Part shown: positions 8,893-20,859 of the stretch, one piece after another
How positions within the stretch are numbered: position 1 is the stretch's first letter
Layout of the letters: each line of letters opens with the position of its first letter
Assembly (NCBI GenBank): GCA_038993745.2
Contig: CP160629.1
Coordinates: 372,001 to 436,000, forward strand
Reading direction: 5' to 3'
Length of the DNA stretch: 64,000 bases
From: Aliivibrio fischeri
GTDB taxonomy: Bacteria > Pseudomonadota > Gammaproteobacteria > Enterobacterales > Vibrionaceae
Made by a program: the position numbers and the translations under genes
Notes under the pieces: generated by a model
Seen by the model: only the letters and a program-made list of their open reading frames with translations
Databases searched by the model: none
What the model was told of the DNA's origin: nothing

Positions 8893-9316
8893 TAAAAGAA
8901 AGCAAAAGGGTAATTTGTTGGTTATGTCCATTGTTGTCATGGTGGTGGTGGGCTTTTTATCTCTTAATTTATTAAAAGTGGAAAGCAGCAATCATGACAC
9001 GCTTTCTAAAGAAGTATTGGGGACTCAAGCATGGTTTTTAGCGCATTCGGGGGCTGAATGGGGATTAACTCAACTTTTTCCTCTTGGGGCTTCAGGTGCT
9101 GATACAAGTATCTGTAATGGCGTGGTTCGTCGCCCTAGCATGAGATCAGATGAGAGCGGCTGTAAACAAGAACCAGAAGTGGTATGCGTGAGAAATACGG
9201 TGAATTATCACAGTGAAGAGATTCAATATTTCAAAATTACAAGTTCAGTAACTTGTGGTTCTGGTATTGATCAAGTTACACGAGTTCAAGAAGTATGGGC
9301 AAAGGAGATTAATTGA
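8882..9316 (+). CDS. mshP: MSHA biogenesis protein MshP (PilX/GspK-like)
   Basis: A 144-residue protein with a short basic leader ending KQKG and then a hydrophobic helix (NLLVMSIVVMVVVGF). Unlike its neighbours it has no Phe at +1 and no Glu at +5. That is known in GspK/PilX-type minor pilins, which sit at the very tip, where no subunit lies above them. The globular part has paired cysteines. The start overlaps mshO by 11 bases and the stop overlaps the mshQ start (TGATG). Confidence 0.85.
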   Translation: MFPNKRKQKGNLLVMSIVVMVVVGFLSLNLLKVESSNHDTLSKEVLGTQAWFLAHSGAEWGLTQLFPLGASGADTSICNGVVRRPSMRSDESGCKQEPEVVCVRNTVNYHSEEIQYFKITSSVTCGSGIDQVTRVQEVWAKEIN

Positions 9317-12300
9317 TGAATAGAATTTGTATTTACTTTATTAGTTGTATTTCCTTATTTTGCTTTTCTATGAATTCTAATGCAGAAGTAAAGAAAGAAT
9401 TAAATACGATTGATGATATGTGTCAGTATTTTCCATCTACTGCTCAAACTTGGTTTGATGGTGGTGGCTCAAAACAATTAATCGTTGATGGTGAAAAGGG
9501 ACGTAATCGTTCTTACATTGAGACTCCGAATCGAAAGGTTGGATTTCCTCTTAGTTCTATGAACTTAAAGTCTGGAAATACATGTGAAGACGGTAACGGA
9601 GAAAGTGGCGATTGTATTGCAGATCCTTCTTTAATGGTTCCTCAGTTATCAATACCACTTGAGTTTACAGGAGCGGATGGCTCTATTGATGGGATAGATG
9701 ATATTACTATTACCCCTGGTCATTATACATCGATAAATTTGAGGGGGGGAATGCTGCTGATTATATTCAGGTAGTTATTGAACCTGGGGTTTATTGGGTT
9801 AATCAATTTTATGCGACGGGTTTTGCGGATATATATTTTTCAAATATAGAAAAAACTATCATTCATGTTCAAAAATGGACAGATTCTGGTAGTGTCGTTT
9901 ATAACCATGAAGCAAAGCCAGATAATCTATTAATTTTAGCTCATGGAATTAATACCGATATAATAATGTCGGGATCGAATTTATTAAAAGCGCATTTATA
10001 TAGTGAAAATAAGGTAACTCTTAACGGTAATATTTCTGTTCATGGGGCGGTTACAGCAAAGAAAATAAGTTTATCATCTAATTCTCGAATAATCGGCGAA
10101 AGTGAGTGCATCAACCCAAGCAATGATATCCAACTCGTCATCTCTCCAACTTCAGGTAAAGGTCTCGCTTGTGACGGTATAGAAATTGATTTTTCTCTTG
10201 TTGATTCAAATGGCGATGTTGTTGAAGGTAAAGGACAAGAATTACAAGTAACCAGTGAACCTGTTGCTACTGGAGATAGAAACTCAGCGTGTTGGAGTGA
10301 CGATGGAAACATTACAACTCCCGAGTGTAACCATGCTGATGACAGCCGTTTTGAAACGGTGTTTCCATCAAATGTCCCAGCAGTGGTTACTCGATATATT
10401 CATAGCAAATTTTTAAACTCTTATAACGTTTCAGCCAGTGTTAGTAGTGAAAATCTAACTACGACCGAAGGACCGTATGAGTTTATCGCTAAAGCAATCA
10501 GCATTGTTCCATCTGAAGGAGTTGATGGTTCTGATAGTAATCAAGTAGCAGGGCGCCCTTATCCTTTTAGATTGAAAATTCGTGGTAAAGAAAACGGAAA
10601 TGGCAACATGTTAAATTGTCATATTATTAAAGAAACGAGGGACATTAATGTTACTTTTTCGAATTCAGTCTTACCTGCGACAAGTAATGAGAGCATTGAA
10701 ATCAAAAAAGAAGGCAGCAGCTGGGCTGAAGCAAACAAAAGTTTATCGATTTCATTTGTGAATGGTGTTGCTGGTGGAGATGAAAATCAAGCTGATGGTT
10801 CTCTTCAAGCTCGATTGAATGATGCTGGAAAGGCAAAGTTAACAGCCAGTGCAAATATTCAAGGTGATACGTTTACGACCTCTGAGCAATTTTATTTTCG
10901 TCCTTTTACCGCAGCATTGTGTGATCAATCATCTGCATTACCGTCTTATACCGATGAGCTTAATGGCGCTTACTTGACTTCTGGAACTGATTTTAATGCT
11001 TACTTAAAAGCGGTGAATTGGATTAAAGAGTTAGATTCTGGAACTTATGGGAATGGAATTCCTGATCATGATAATCCATCTTTAGTTTGCCGTCAGACTG
11101 TGACGCCAAGCTATATTACTCATAGTGAAGGGAGCGCTCACTTAAATCTATCTTCTCAATTAGATTACCCATTATCAGGTGCTATGGGCGTCATTACTGT
11201 TGATGGGCAACCTATTGCGGATTTTAATAAAGAAGTGACAAGTGAAAATCAAAACTCATCAACTAAGATAAATTGGAATGAAGTAGGTACATTAAGTTTT
11301 GATGTGTTCCAAAATGATTACTTTAATCGTTCTGGATTTAATATTCCGTCAACGGCTTCTAAGGTGGGGCGCTTTTACCCTGCATATTTTTCTATCACAA
11401 ATACCGAATGGGATTATCCTCAAAAGCAAGGCACATCAGAGGGTAGTTTTGTATATATGGACCAATTTTTTAAAAATGTTGATTTTCAAGTTACAGCTTA
11501 TAGTGCTTTAGATTCAGAGGTCACCAACTATGGTCTGTTTAACAATGAGTTAAAATCTAGGTTCTCATTGGGTGGGGAATATGCTTCTCGCTTAAATATT
11601 ACTGATGTGGATTTAGATGAAACACATTGGAGTGATAAGGCTGTATGGCAAGTTACAAATTTAGATCATGCTGTGACTTGGTCAAAAAAAGAGGGGACAC
11701 CTTCATTTGGAAATCGTACTACGGTGGTCGATGGTCCGTTTAATGCGTCGGGACACTCAAGTTCAGAAAGCACAAGTTTAGGCTTAAAAATTAGTGGTGC
11801 AGATCCTGTTACCTTCATTAAAGATCAACAATCAGCTGAGGCAGAACTTTTATCTCAACCTGATGTTCGTTATGGGCGAATGGCATTGGATAATGTAGGT
11901 GTTGCTTCTGGGCAATCTGTATCAGTGCCTCTTAGAGTCGAATATTGGGATGGTCAGCGTTTTATTTTAAGTAAGGATGATGACGCTGCGATGTTTAATG
12001 GTTCATATCATTGTAAGCAAACAATTTGGCCTGAACCTGATAAGGAAAGCGCTGCGAAATTAATGGGAACTGGTGGCATTAAATCTGGTCTTAACTCGAT
12101 GGATCTAATAGCAGAACCCGATAACAATCAGTTAAGAGAGCAGATCCGCTTCTGGTTGCGCTTATCTGAAGGTTCGCCACAATTAAGTGAAAAGCATACA
12201 TATTGTGAATCAAAACCATCGAGTTTATACCTACAACCTTGGTTACAATTCAATTGGCGGGGCAAAGGAGATGAAGATCCTTCGACGCTTGTCACTTTTG

Positions 12301-12368
12301 GGATGTATCGAGGTAATGATCGTGTTATTTTTCGTGGTGAAAGTAACATTATTGGTACTTCTAACTAA
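9316..12368 (+). CDS. mshQ: MSHA tip-associated protein MshQ, with -1 frameshift in a G7 tract
   Basis: A large secreted protein, about 1017 residues if one base is restored. A signal peptide (MNRICIYFISCISLFCFSMNSNA) starts at ATG 9316, which overlaps the mshP stop. A repetitive beta-rich body follows, with cysteine-containing Ig-like stretches, and the C-terminal part has the W/Y-rich character of DUF6701 found in MshQ proteins. The frame breaks at a run of seven G (9743-9749): frame 0 stops at 9774, while the -1 frame continues AADYIQVVIEPGVYWVNQF with no start codon until 9966. Eight G would give a continuous protein. It may be a sequencing undercall or a true variable tract. MshQ is thought to be a pilus-associated adhesin-like component. 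Confidence 0.85.
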
Positions 12369-12380
12369 AAAATGAATAAA

Positions 12381-13534
<1,154 letters not shown>

Positions 13535-13557
13535 TAACAGCTAACGGGTGAGTGGAT

Positions 13558-14409
13558 ATGACTCCAATCTTTGGTAGAGGTCCTTCTCTACAATTTCGCC
13601 TGTTTATTGCAGTAATGGTATCGGCTAGCCTAATGTTAGCCGATAGTCGTTTAAACGCCTTTTCCGACATACGTTACCTATTAAATAGCTTTGTTTCCCC
13701 AATTCATTATGCGGCAAACCTTCCTCGTACAATGTTTAATGGCATGTATGAACGGTTTAATAGCCGTAATACCCTCATGCTTGAAAATCAACGTCTTAAG
13801 CAAGAAATGTTTGTTCAAAACAGCAATTTGTTGCTCATGGAACAGTTGAAACAAGAAAATAGCCGTTTACGTAATTTACTTGGTTCACCATTTATTCGTG
13901 ATGAAAAAAAGATGGTAACGGAAGTAATGGCGGTGGATTCTGCTCCTTATACACATCAAGTGATGATCGATAAAGGATCCGTTGATGGTGTATATGAAGG
14001 TCAGCCAGTTATCAGTGATAAAGGTATCGTTGGGCAAATTAACTATGTTGGGGCACATAACAGCCGAGTGTTGTTATTAACGGATGCCAATAATGCAATT
14101 CCGGTGCAGGCAGTTAGAAATGATATTCGTGTTATTGCATCGGGTAAAGGTCACTTAGATACGATGCAACTTGAGCACATACCAACAAATACTGACTTAA
14201 AGGTTGGGGATTTATTGGTAACTTCTGGCTTAGGTCAACGTTATCCTGAAGGGTATCCTGTGGGGTATATTTCTAAAATAGATAATGATAATAAGCTTCC
14301 ATTTGCTTCTATTGATATAGAAACTACGGTTGAATTTGATAAATTGCGTTATTTATTACTAGTATGGCCAACTGGAAAAGCACCAAAGGAGATATCTGAT
14401 GGCGAGTAG
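13558..14409 (+). CDS. mreC: Rod-shape-determining protein MreC
   Basis: A 283-residue bitopic periplasmic scaffold of the elongasome. I chose ATG 13558 (opening MTPIFGRGPSLQFRL, as in relatives), with GGGTG about 8 bases upstream, rather than GTG 13552. It has one membrane segment near residues 12-28, a coiled coil (ENQRLKQEMFVQN...LLMEQLKQENSRLRNLL), then the two beta-barrel-like MreC domains. It overlaps mreD by 11 bases. Confidence 0.95.
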   Translation: MTPIFGRGPSLQFRLFIAVMVSASLMLADSRLNAFSDIRYLLNSFVSPIHYAANLPRTMFNGMYERFNSRNTLMLENQRLKQEMFVQNSNLLLMEQLKQENSRLRNLLGSPFIRDEKKMVTEVMAVDSAPYTHQVMIDKGSVDGVYEGQPVISDKGIVGQINYVGAHNSRVLLLTDANNAIPVQAVRNDIRVIASGKGHLDTMQLEHIPTNTDLKVGDLLVTSGLGQRYPEGYPVGYISKIDNDNKLPFASIDIETTVEFDKLRYLLLVWPTGKAPKEISDGE

Positions 14410-14890
14410 TCATTTAATGCGTGGAAGAGTCATTATTTGGCTTTCCTTTTTAATCGCATTAACCTTGCAAGCTGCTCCTTGGCCTGGCGCTTTAGAGGTT
14501 CTAAGGCCGTCGTGGATCATTTTAGTTACTTTTTATTGGGTGCTAGCTTTACCACATCGAGTTAATGTGGGAACGGCAATGGTCCTTGGTATTTTATGGG
14601 ATTTATTACTAGGGACTACCCTTGGTATTCGCGGTATGACCATGGCCATATTGGTTTATTTGGTCGCTGCTAACTTTAAGGTTTTGAGAAACTTAGCCTT
14701 ATGGCAACAAGCTGCAATATTCTCTGGTTTGACCCTATTAGGGAAAGTATTAGAGTTTATGGGGGAGTTTTTAGTTCATGATGTGTCCTTTAACGCACAT
14801 TTTTTATGGGCAGGCGTGTTAAACTTCCTACTATGGCCTTGGTTGTTTTTGTTAATGCGAAGAGTTCGCCGTCATTGGTCAATTCGATAG
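14399..14890 (+). CDS. mreD: Rod-shape-determining membrane protein MreD
   Basis: A 163-residue polytopic inner-membrane protein with about five hydrophobic segments, which works with MreC in the elongasome. Its start lies 11 bases inside mreC, which has AAGGAGA upstream of the ATG at 14399; ATG 14414 (MRGRVII) is a second possibility. Its stop is 10 bases before maf. Confidence 0.93.
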   Translation: MASSHLMRGRVIIWLSFLIALTLQAAPWPGALEVLRPSWIILVTFYWVLALPHRVNVGTAMVLGILWDLLLGTTLGIRGMTMAILVYLVAANFKVLRNLALWQQAAIFSGLTLLGKVLEFMGEFLVHDVSFNAHFLWAGVLNFLLWPWLFLLMRRVRRHWSIR

Positions 14891-14900
14891 GAAAGCAAGA

Positions 14901-15476
14901 ATGGAAGCGCAAGTTTTCTTAGCGTCAGGTTCTCCGAGAAGAAAAGAGTTGTTAACGCTATTAGGTTATCAATTTGGTGTGTTATCGGTAGATGTTGAAG
15001 AGATACATCAAGAGCATGAGACGCCATTGATGTATGTAGAGCGTTTATCTATAGATAAGGCTCAAGCTGGCGTTAAAGCGATAGAAAAAACAAAGAATAA
15101 ATATATCCCTGTATTGGGCTCTGACACCATCGTTGTTATCGATGGTGTTATTTTAGAAAAACCAAAAGATTTTAAAGATGCTAAGAGAATGCTCTTAGCA
15201 CTGTCTGGTCGTCAACATCAAGTAATGACTGCTGTAACGATTGCCACACCTGAAAAAATAAGAACCAAAACAGTAATCACTCAGGTATGGTTTAAAACAC
15301 TTTCTGAACAAGAAATAGAACAATATTGGGAAAGTGGGGAGCCTTGCGATAAAGCGGGTTCATACGGTATTCAAGGTAGTGGTGGGCGATTTGTCTCGCG
15401 TATTGATGGCAGCTATCACGCTGTCATGGGACTGCCTTTGATGGAAACAGATCAGCTCTTACACCAATTTTTGTAA
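14901..15476 (+). CDS. maf: Maf/YhdE nucleoside triphosphate pyrophosphatase
   Basis: A 191-residue Maf-family protein. It has the N-terminal LASGSPRRKELL motif, the conserved GSDTIVVIDG and GSYGIQGSGG regions, and normal length. The placement between mreD and rng matches E. coli yhdE, whose product hydrolyses dTTP, UTP and modified pyrimidine nucleotides. Such enzymes are proposed to keep non-canonical nucleotides out of nucleic acids. The specific substrate here is inferred from synteny. Confidence 0.93.
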   Translation: MEAQVFLASGSPRRKELLTLLGYQFGVLSVDVEEIHQEHETPLMYVERLSIDKAQAGVKAIEKTKNKYIPVLGSDTIVVIDGVILEKPKDFKDAKRMLLALSGRQHQVMTAVTIATPEKIRTKTVITQVWFKTLSEQEIEQYWESGEPCDKAGSYGIQGSGGRFVSRIDGSYHAVMGLPLMETDQLLHQFL

Positions 15477-15494
15477 AATTAGTGAGGTGCTCCA

Positions 15495-16964
15495 ATGAGT
15501 ACAGAGTTGTTAATAAACGTAACCCCGAGTGAAACTCGAGTTGCGATGATTGAAGCCGGTGTGCTTCAAGAAGTTCATGTAGAAAGAGAAGCAAGGCGCG
15601 GTATTGTTGGTAATATTTATAAAGGCCGTGTAAGCCGAGTATTACCGGGGATGCAAGCTGCGTTTATTGATATCGGTTTGGATAAAGCCGCATTTCTTCA
15701 CGCCTCAGATATTGTCCCTCATACTGAATGTGTTTCTGAAAATGAAAAACGTCAATTCCAAGTAAGGGATATTTCACAGCTTGTCCACCAAGGGCAAGAT
15801 CTCGTTGTACAAGTAGTAAAAGATCCGCTTGGTACAAAAGGTGCTCGCCTGACAACCGATATTACTCTGCCTTCTCGTTACTTGGTGTTTATGCCTGGGG
15901 CAAGTCATGTTGGTGTATCTCAACGCATTGAAAGCGAGAAAGAGCGTAATCGTTTAAAAGATACCGTCTCTGATTATTGTGATGAGTTTGGTGGTTTTAT
16001 TATTCGAACCGCAGCTGAAGGAGCGAGTGAAGCTGAGATCTCACAAGATGCCGCTTTCTTAAAACGTTTATGGCATAAAGTAATTGAACGTCGTAAAAAG
16101 AACAAAACGAAGTCAATGCTTTATGGTGAGTTGGGTTTAGACCAACGTATTTTACGTGATTTTGTGGGCACAGAGCTTGATCTGATTCGTGTGGATTCAA
16201 AGCTAGCATTTGAAAAGCTAAAAGAATTTACAACAGAATTCGTACCTGAATTAACAAAGAAATTGGAATATTACTCAGGTGATAAACCTATTTTTGACAT
16301 GTATGAAACTGAGAATGAAATTCAACGAGCACTTGATCGTAAAGTAGAATTAAAATCTGGCGGTTATCTGATTATCGATCAGACCGAAGCTATGACCACC
16401 GTGGACATAAATACCGGTGCTTTTGTTGGTCGACGCAATTTAGAAGAAACCATTTTTAATACCAATATTGAAGCTACACAAGCGATAGCTCGTCAACTTC
16501 GCTTACGGAATTTAGGTGGGATCATCATTATTGATTTCATTGATATGCTAAGTGAAGAGCATCGCCGTCGCGTTCTCCAGTCTTTAGGCTCTGCTTTAGA
16601 AAAAGATCGTGTAAAAACCAACATCAATGGTTTTACACAACTTGGTTTAGTTGAGATGACTCGTAAACGAACTCGAGAAAGTATTGAACATATATTATGT
16701 GGTCAATGCCCTACTTGTGAAGGTCGTGGAGCGGTGAAAACAGTGGAGAGCGTATGTTATGAAATTTTACGTGAAATCACGCGTGTAAATCGTGCGTACG
16801 ACTCTGATAAGTTTGTTGTTTATGCATCTGTAGCTGTTGCTGATGCCCTTGAAGGGGAAGAGTCTCATGCATTAGCTGAACTCGAACTCTTTATTGGTAA
16901 ACAAGTTAAAATTCAAGCTGAACCTCTTTATATCCAAGAGCAGTTTGACGTCGTTATGATGTAA
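15495..16964 (+). CDS. rng: Ribonuclease G
   Basis: A 489-residue RNase E/G-family endonuclease that matures the 5' end of 16S rRNA and contributes to mRNA decay. An S1 RNA-binding domain (NIYKGRVSRVLPGMQAAFIDIG) lies at about 38-120. The catalytic DNase I-like region has VDINTGAF and IIIDFIDM, each carrying a metal-binding aspartate, and a cysteine zinc link CGQCPTC lies near residue 400. It lacks the long C-terminal scaffold of RNase E. It sits 18 bases after maf and 11 before yhdP. Confidence 0.96.
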   Translation: MSTELLINVTPSETRVAMIEAGVLQEVHVEREARRGIVGNIYKGRVSRVLPGMQAAFIDIGLDKAAFLHASDIVPHTECVSENEKRQFQVRDISQLVHQGQDLVVQVVKDPLGTKGARLTTDITLPSRYLVFMPGASHVGVSQRIESEKERNRLKDTVSDYCDEFGGFIIRTAAEGASEAEISQDAAFLKRLWHKVIERRKKNKTKSMLYGELGLDQRILRDFVGTELDLIRVDSKLAFEKLKEFTTEFVPELTKKLEYYSGDKPIFDMYETENEIQRALDRKVELKSGGYLIIDQTEAMTTVDINTGAFVGRRNLEETIFNTNIEATQAIARQLRLRNLGGIIIIDFIDMLSEEHRRRVLQSLGSALEKDRVKTNINGFTQLGLVEMTRKRTRESIEHILCGQCPTCEGRGAVKTVESVCYEILREITRVNRAYDSDKFVVYASVAVADALEGEESHALAELELFIGKQVKIQAEPLYIQEQFDVVMM

Positions 16965-16975
16965 GAGAAAAATAA

Positions 16976-19900
16976 GTGACCACTAAGTTAATTCGTTTTG
17001 AACGTTGCTTGATGGGATTATTGCTGCTGGTATTTTTACTAGCAGCATTAGTCATTACCAGCCTGCGCCTTTTTCTACCTACTCTCAACCAATACCAGCC
17101 CGAAATTGAAACTTTTCTTTCAGAAACGACAGGGTTTTCTATCTCAATTGGTGAAGTTAAAGGACGTTGGAGAAATACCAACCCGTCATTAAATCTTAGA
17201 AAATTGACTGCAGTTGATCCAAGTACTGGCGATGAAATTATCTCAGTGGGTGCTGTTGAAATTCAACTTAATATTTTATCCTCATTATGGGCACAACGAC
17301 CTCAATTTGCGGATTTAAGAATTGATAAATTAACGGCTGATCTTACTTCGCTAGGGCCTTCAAGCTTAGGACAAAGTGAAGAAGATGCAAAAGCTGAGCA
17401 AGAGAGTGATGAGTCTTTAGCTAAACGTTTAGAAGACTTATTTCTTGTGCGCTTAAATCACTTTTCCATAAAGAGCTCTCAAGTTGCATTTATGGCGCTT
17501 GATGGTAAAGAAAAAACCATTCAAATCGATTCACTTCAATGGCGTAATGAGCGCAGAAAGCATTTAGCTGAGGGCATTGTCAGTGTTATTGGTAGTGAAA
17601 TCAATCAGCTAAAAGTGATCGCTAATTTTAAAGAAAAAGGTTCATTTAAGAGTTTAGATGGCCATTTTTATGTTGAAGCGAAAAACATCCAAGTGACCCC
17701 TTGGATAACTGAGTCTATACAAAAAGAGTATGGGATCACTCAAGGTGAAGTTTCTGTAAATGCTTGGTTTTCTTTTAAAGATGGCCAACCTATCGATGCA
17801 TTGGTTGAAGCATCACCTTCTTATTTAAATTGGGTTGAAGATAAAAATATTCATCAAGTTAGCGTTGAAGGTGGTGTATTTGAACTTCAACCAGACGACG
17901 CAGGGTGGAAGGTCTTTGCAACCGATGTTCAAGTTAAGCATCAAGGTAATAAATGGCCCGAAATTACTGGTAGTTTTTCTTGGCAACCTGAGAAATGGAT
18001 TTTGAACTTAGCTCATATTGATTTGCAAAGTGCATTAGGGCTGAAGACATTATTACCTCCATCTCAAGATTATGTGACGGATTTACTAGCAACGTTAAAC
18101 CCTAAAGGGAGTGTTAATGACATTCGCGTAGAATCAGATACTACGACAGGGTTGAGTTATTCCGCTTCTATTTTATCTGCTGGAATGAATCAATGGGAGC
18201 TGCTTCCTGGCTTTCATAAATTAGATGTGTTGATTTCAGGTGATGAAGAAAAGGGTAAAGCAAAATTGTCTTTGGTTGATGACACATTACCTTATGGTGA
18301 CGTGTTTCAAGCCCCATTAAATATTAATGATGGAGATGTTACTGCTTATTGGGAAGTGAATGATGATGGTTGGCGTTTATGGTCTGATTACATTTATGTC
18401 TCTACACCTGATTTACAAGCAAGAGGTGAATTTCGTTTAGATTTCCCAACCGATAAACCATCCGTACTCTCTTTTTATGCGGAAGCTGATGCATTCAATG
18501 CAGATCAGACATGGCGCTACTTACCTACATTAGCATTGGGACAAGATCTTACCGATTATTTATCCGCAGCGGTACAAGGCGGTAATGCTAAGACTGTTCA
18601 ACTGCTTTGGTATGGTGAATTAAACGATTTTCCTTACACGAAATATGATGGCATTTTTCAGGTTAAAGTTGGCTTAAAAGATGCGCAGTTTGCTTTTGAT
18701 ACTGCTTGGCCTCCATTAACTAATCTTCAGTTAGATTTGATGTTCCAAAATGCATCAATGTTTTTAAGCTCGCATTCAGCGGATCTTATGGATGTGCACG
18801 CCACTCGAGTGACTGGTCGTATTGCCAATTTATCAGAAGATGGGAAGTTAACGATTCGAGCAACAGCAAACGGCTCAGGTAAAGCGGTTCGTGAATACAT
18901 GACAGCTACGCCATTAGTTGATTCTGTGGGCGCGGCATTAAATAGCATACAGGTTGATAATCGTGTTGATGCATTGCTGCGTTTAGATATTCCATTCTCT
19001 GGTGAGGATGTTCGAGCGTGGGGCTATGCTGATTTAGCGAATAATCATATTGAGTTGCAGTCGCCTAATATCGTATTGACTAATGCTAAAGGGCGCATCG
19101 AATTTGATAATGATGTTGTAAAAGCAAGTGGAATTAAAGCTTCGTTGCTTGGACAGCCTGTTTCATTATCTTTCCATGGTGAAGACCAATCTGATTACTA
19201 TGGTGTGAAAATAGAAACCAAAGGTAATTGGAAAATTGCACCACTTAAAAACTATATTGATTCACCTATGATGGATAAGGTGAGTGGTACGTCTTCGTGG
19301 AACTCAAATATTAATCTTCAAGTAGCGGATGTTGGCTTTACTTACCAGATTGGCGTTTATGCGCAATTAGGTAATATGACTTCAAGCCTTCCTTATCCTT
19401 TAGCATTAGAGAAAGGAGCAAATGAAAAAGCATCGCTACAAGTTTCTGGAAATTCTGAAAAACTATCAGGGCGATTAACTTTACCTGATACAAAATATCA
19501 AGCTGAAATAGATATTACGGGTAAAATTCCAGAGATTACAGCGAGCCATGTAGTTGTTGGTGAAGGGAATTATAAGGTTAGCCCTATCGTTGGTAATTCG
19601 GCATCAATTAATACTAAGTATTTAGATGCTGATGCATGGATTGCAGAGCCTATTTTAAGTAAAGAATCTAATAAAAAACCAAAAAGTGTAGCTATGTCTC
19701 ACTTCCCTGTTATTCCTGTGCCTACAAGAATTGATTCAAATATTAAATCTCTTCATTTGGCATCGCTAGATTGGAATGATGTGAATGCTGATATTCGTAA
19801 AAAATCTCAAGGCTGGTATGCGCAGGTTCGAAGCCAAGAGGTTGATGGTAAGGCGAGCTGGAAAGATAATGATGAACTGTTAGTACAATTGGATAATTTG

Positions 19901-20845
19901 CATATATTTATTCCAAGTCTTGATAAGCCTGAAAATCAAAGAGGATTAAATCGAGCAAAAGAAAATGAGCCGCTAATATCTTCTTTTGACCGTGAGTTCT
20001 TCCGTTTAATGCCAAATCTAGAATTAACGATTAAAGATGCGTGGATTCAAGGTTACAAACTGGGGAAAGTTGATACTAAACTGCATAAGAAGGGCGATAT
20101 TTTTTATTTAGATAAATTGAAAATTACCAGCGGTGAAAATAAATTAGCTATGTCTGGTAATTGGTTGTTAGATAAAGAAAAGAGTCATTCAACCTTTAAA
20201 GTGAAAGCGTCTGGTGAAAACAACTCAGAATTGTTAGCTCGATTTGGTATCAGTTCAGGCATTCAAAAAGCCAGCTATAGTATGGATGGTGATTTAAATT
20301 GGGATGGTGCTCCATGGAGTATTCGAACAAATACATTATCTGGTGAGTTAGCATCTACTTTAGGTGAGGGGGTGATTACCGATGTAAAAGGTGCTGCTCG
20401 TTTCTTAGGTTTATTTAGTATCGATTCTATTATCCGAAAAATGCAATTGGACTTTAGAGACGTATTTGATGATGGTATGGCCTTTAATTCAATTACAGGT
20501 AGCGGCAAGATGCGAAATGGTATCTTTGTTAGTAATAATCTAACGATGGATGCTGTCGCTGGTGAGATGAATATAAAAGGTAAGGCGGATCTAAATACTC
20601 GCTTAGTTGATGCAGAGGTTAGCTTTACGCCAGATCTCACATCGGGAATACCAATTATTACTGCATTTGCTGTAGCACCACAAACTGCAATTATTGTTTT
20701 GGCTGTAGCGACGGCGATTGCTCCTGTTATTGACGTTATTACACAAGTTAATTATAAGGTTGAAGGGCCACTAGATTCACCTACAGTTAAAGAGCTATCT
20801 CGTAGCCAAGGTGAATATCAATTACCTGAAAAAACGGAAAAATAA
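16976..20845 (+). CDS. yhdP: AsmA-like phospholipid transport protein YhdP
   Basis: A 1289-residue protein anchored by an N-terminal membrane segment (about 12-33) with a very long periplasmic part, the DUF3971/AsmA_2 family. Such proteins form hollow beta-taco bridges. E. coli YhdP (about 1266 residues) carries phospholipids from the inner to the outer membrane with TamB and YdbH. The C-terminal FTPDLTSGIPIITAFAVAP region is the conserved AsmA_2 end. GTG 16976 is used as start and no ATG candidate upstream exists. Its place after rng matches E. coli. Confidence 0.93.
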   Translation: MTTKLIRFERCLMGLLLLVFLLAALVITSLRLFLPTLNQYQPEIETFLSETTGFSISIGEVKGRWRNTNPSLNLRKLTAVDPSTGDEIISVGAVEIQLNILSSLWAQRPQFADLRIDKLTADLTSLGPSSLGQSEEDAKAEQESDESLAKRLEDLFLVRLNHFSIKSSQVAFMALDGKEKTIQIDSLQWRNERRKHLAEGIVSVIGSEINQLKVIANFKEKGSFKSLDGHFYVEAKNIQVTPWITESIQKEYGITQGEVSVNAWFSFKDGQPIDALVEASPSYLNWVEDKNIHQVSVEGGVFELQPDDAGWKVFATDVQVKHQGNKWPEITGSFSWQPEKWILNLAHIDLQSALGLKTLLPPSQDYVTDLLATLNPKGSVNDIRVESDTTTGLSYSASILSAGMNQWELLPGFHKLDVLISGDEEKGKAKLSLVDDTLPYGDVFQAPLNINDGDVTAYWEVNDDGWRLWSDYIYVSTPDLQARGEFRLDFPTDKPSVLSFYAEADAFNADQTWRYLPTLALGQDLTDYLSAAVQGGNAKTVQLLWYGELNDFPYTKYDGIFQVKVGLKDAQFAFDTAWPPLTNLQLDLMFQNASMFLSSHSADLMDVHATRVTGRIANLSEDGKLTIRATANGSGKAVREYMTATPLVDSVGAALNSIQVDNRVDALLRLDIPFSGEDVRAWGYADLANNHIELQSPNIVLTNAKGRIEFDNDVVKASGIKASLLGQPVSLSFHGEDQSDYYGVKIETKGNWKIAPLKNYIDSPMMDKVSGTSSWNSNINLQVADVGFTYQIGVYAQLGNMTSSLPYPLALEKGANEKASLQVSGNSEKLSGRLTLPDTKYQAEIDITGKIPEITASHVVVGEGNYKVSPIVGNSASINTKYLDADAWIAEPILSKESNKKPKSVAMSHFPVIPVPTRIDSNIKSLHLASLDWNDVNADIRKKSQGWYAQVRSQEVDGKASWKDNDELLVQLDNLHIFIPSLDKPENQRGLNRAKENEPLISSFDREFFRLMPNLELTIKDAWIQGYKLGKVDTKLHKKGDIFYLDKLKITSGENKLAMSGNWLLDKEKSHSTFKVKASGENNSELLARFGISSGIQKASYSMDGDLNWDGAPWSIRTNTLSGELASTLGEGVITDVKGAARFLGLFSIDSIIRKMQLDFRDVFDDGMAFNSITGSGKMRNGIFVSNNLTMDAVAGEMNIKGKADLNTRLVDAEVSFTPDLTSGIPIITAFAVAPQTAIIVLAVATAIAPVIDVITQVNYKVEGPLDSPTVKELSRSQGEYQLPEKTEK

Positions 20846-20859
20846 GAAAAGGACGTATT

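Noticed and set aside
20275..20640. A minus-strand frame of 121 codons within yhdP
   Set aside because: It lies wholly opposite a conserved part of yhdP and shows no recognisable features.
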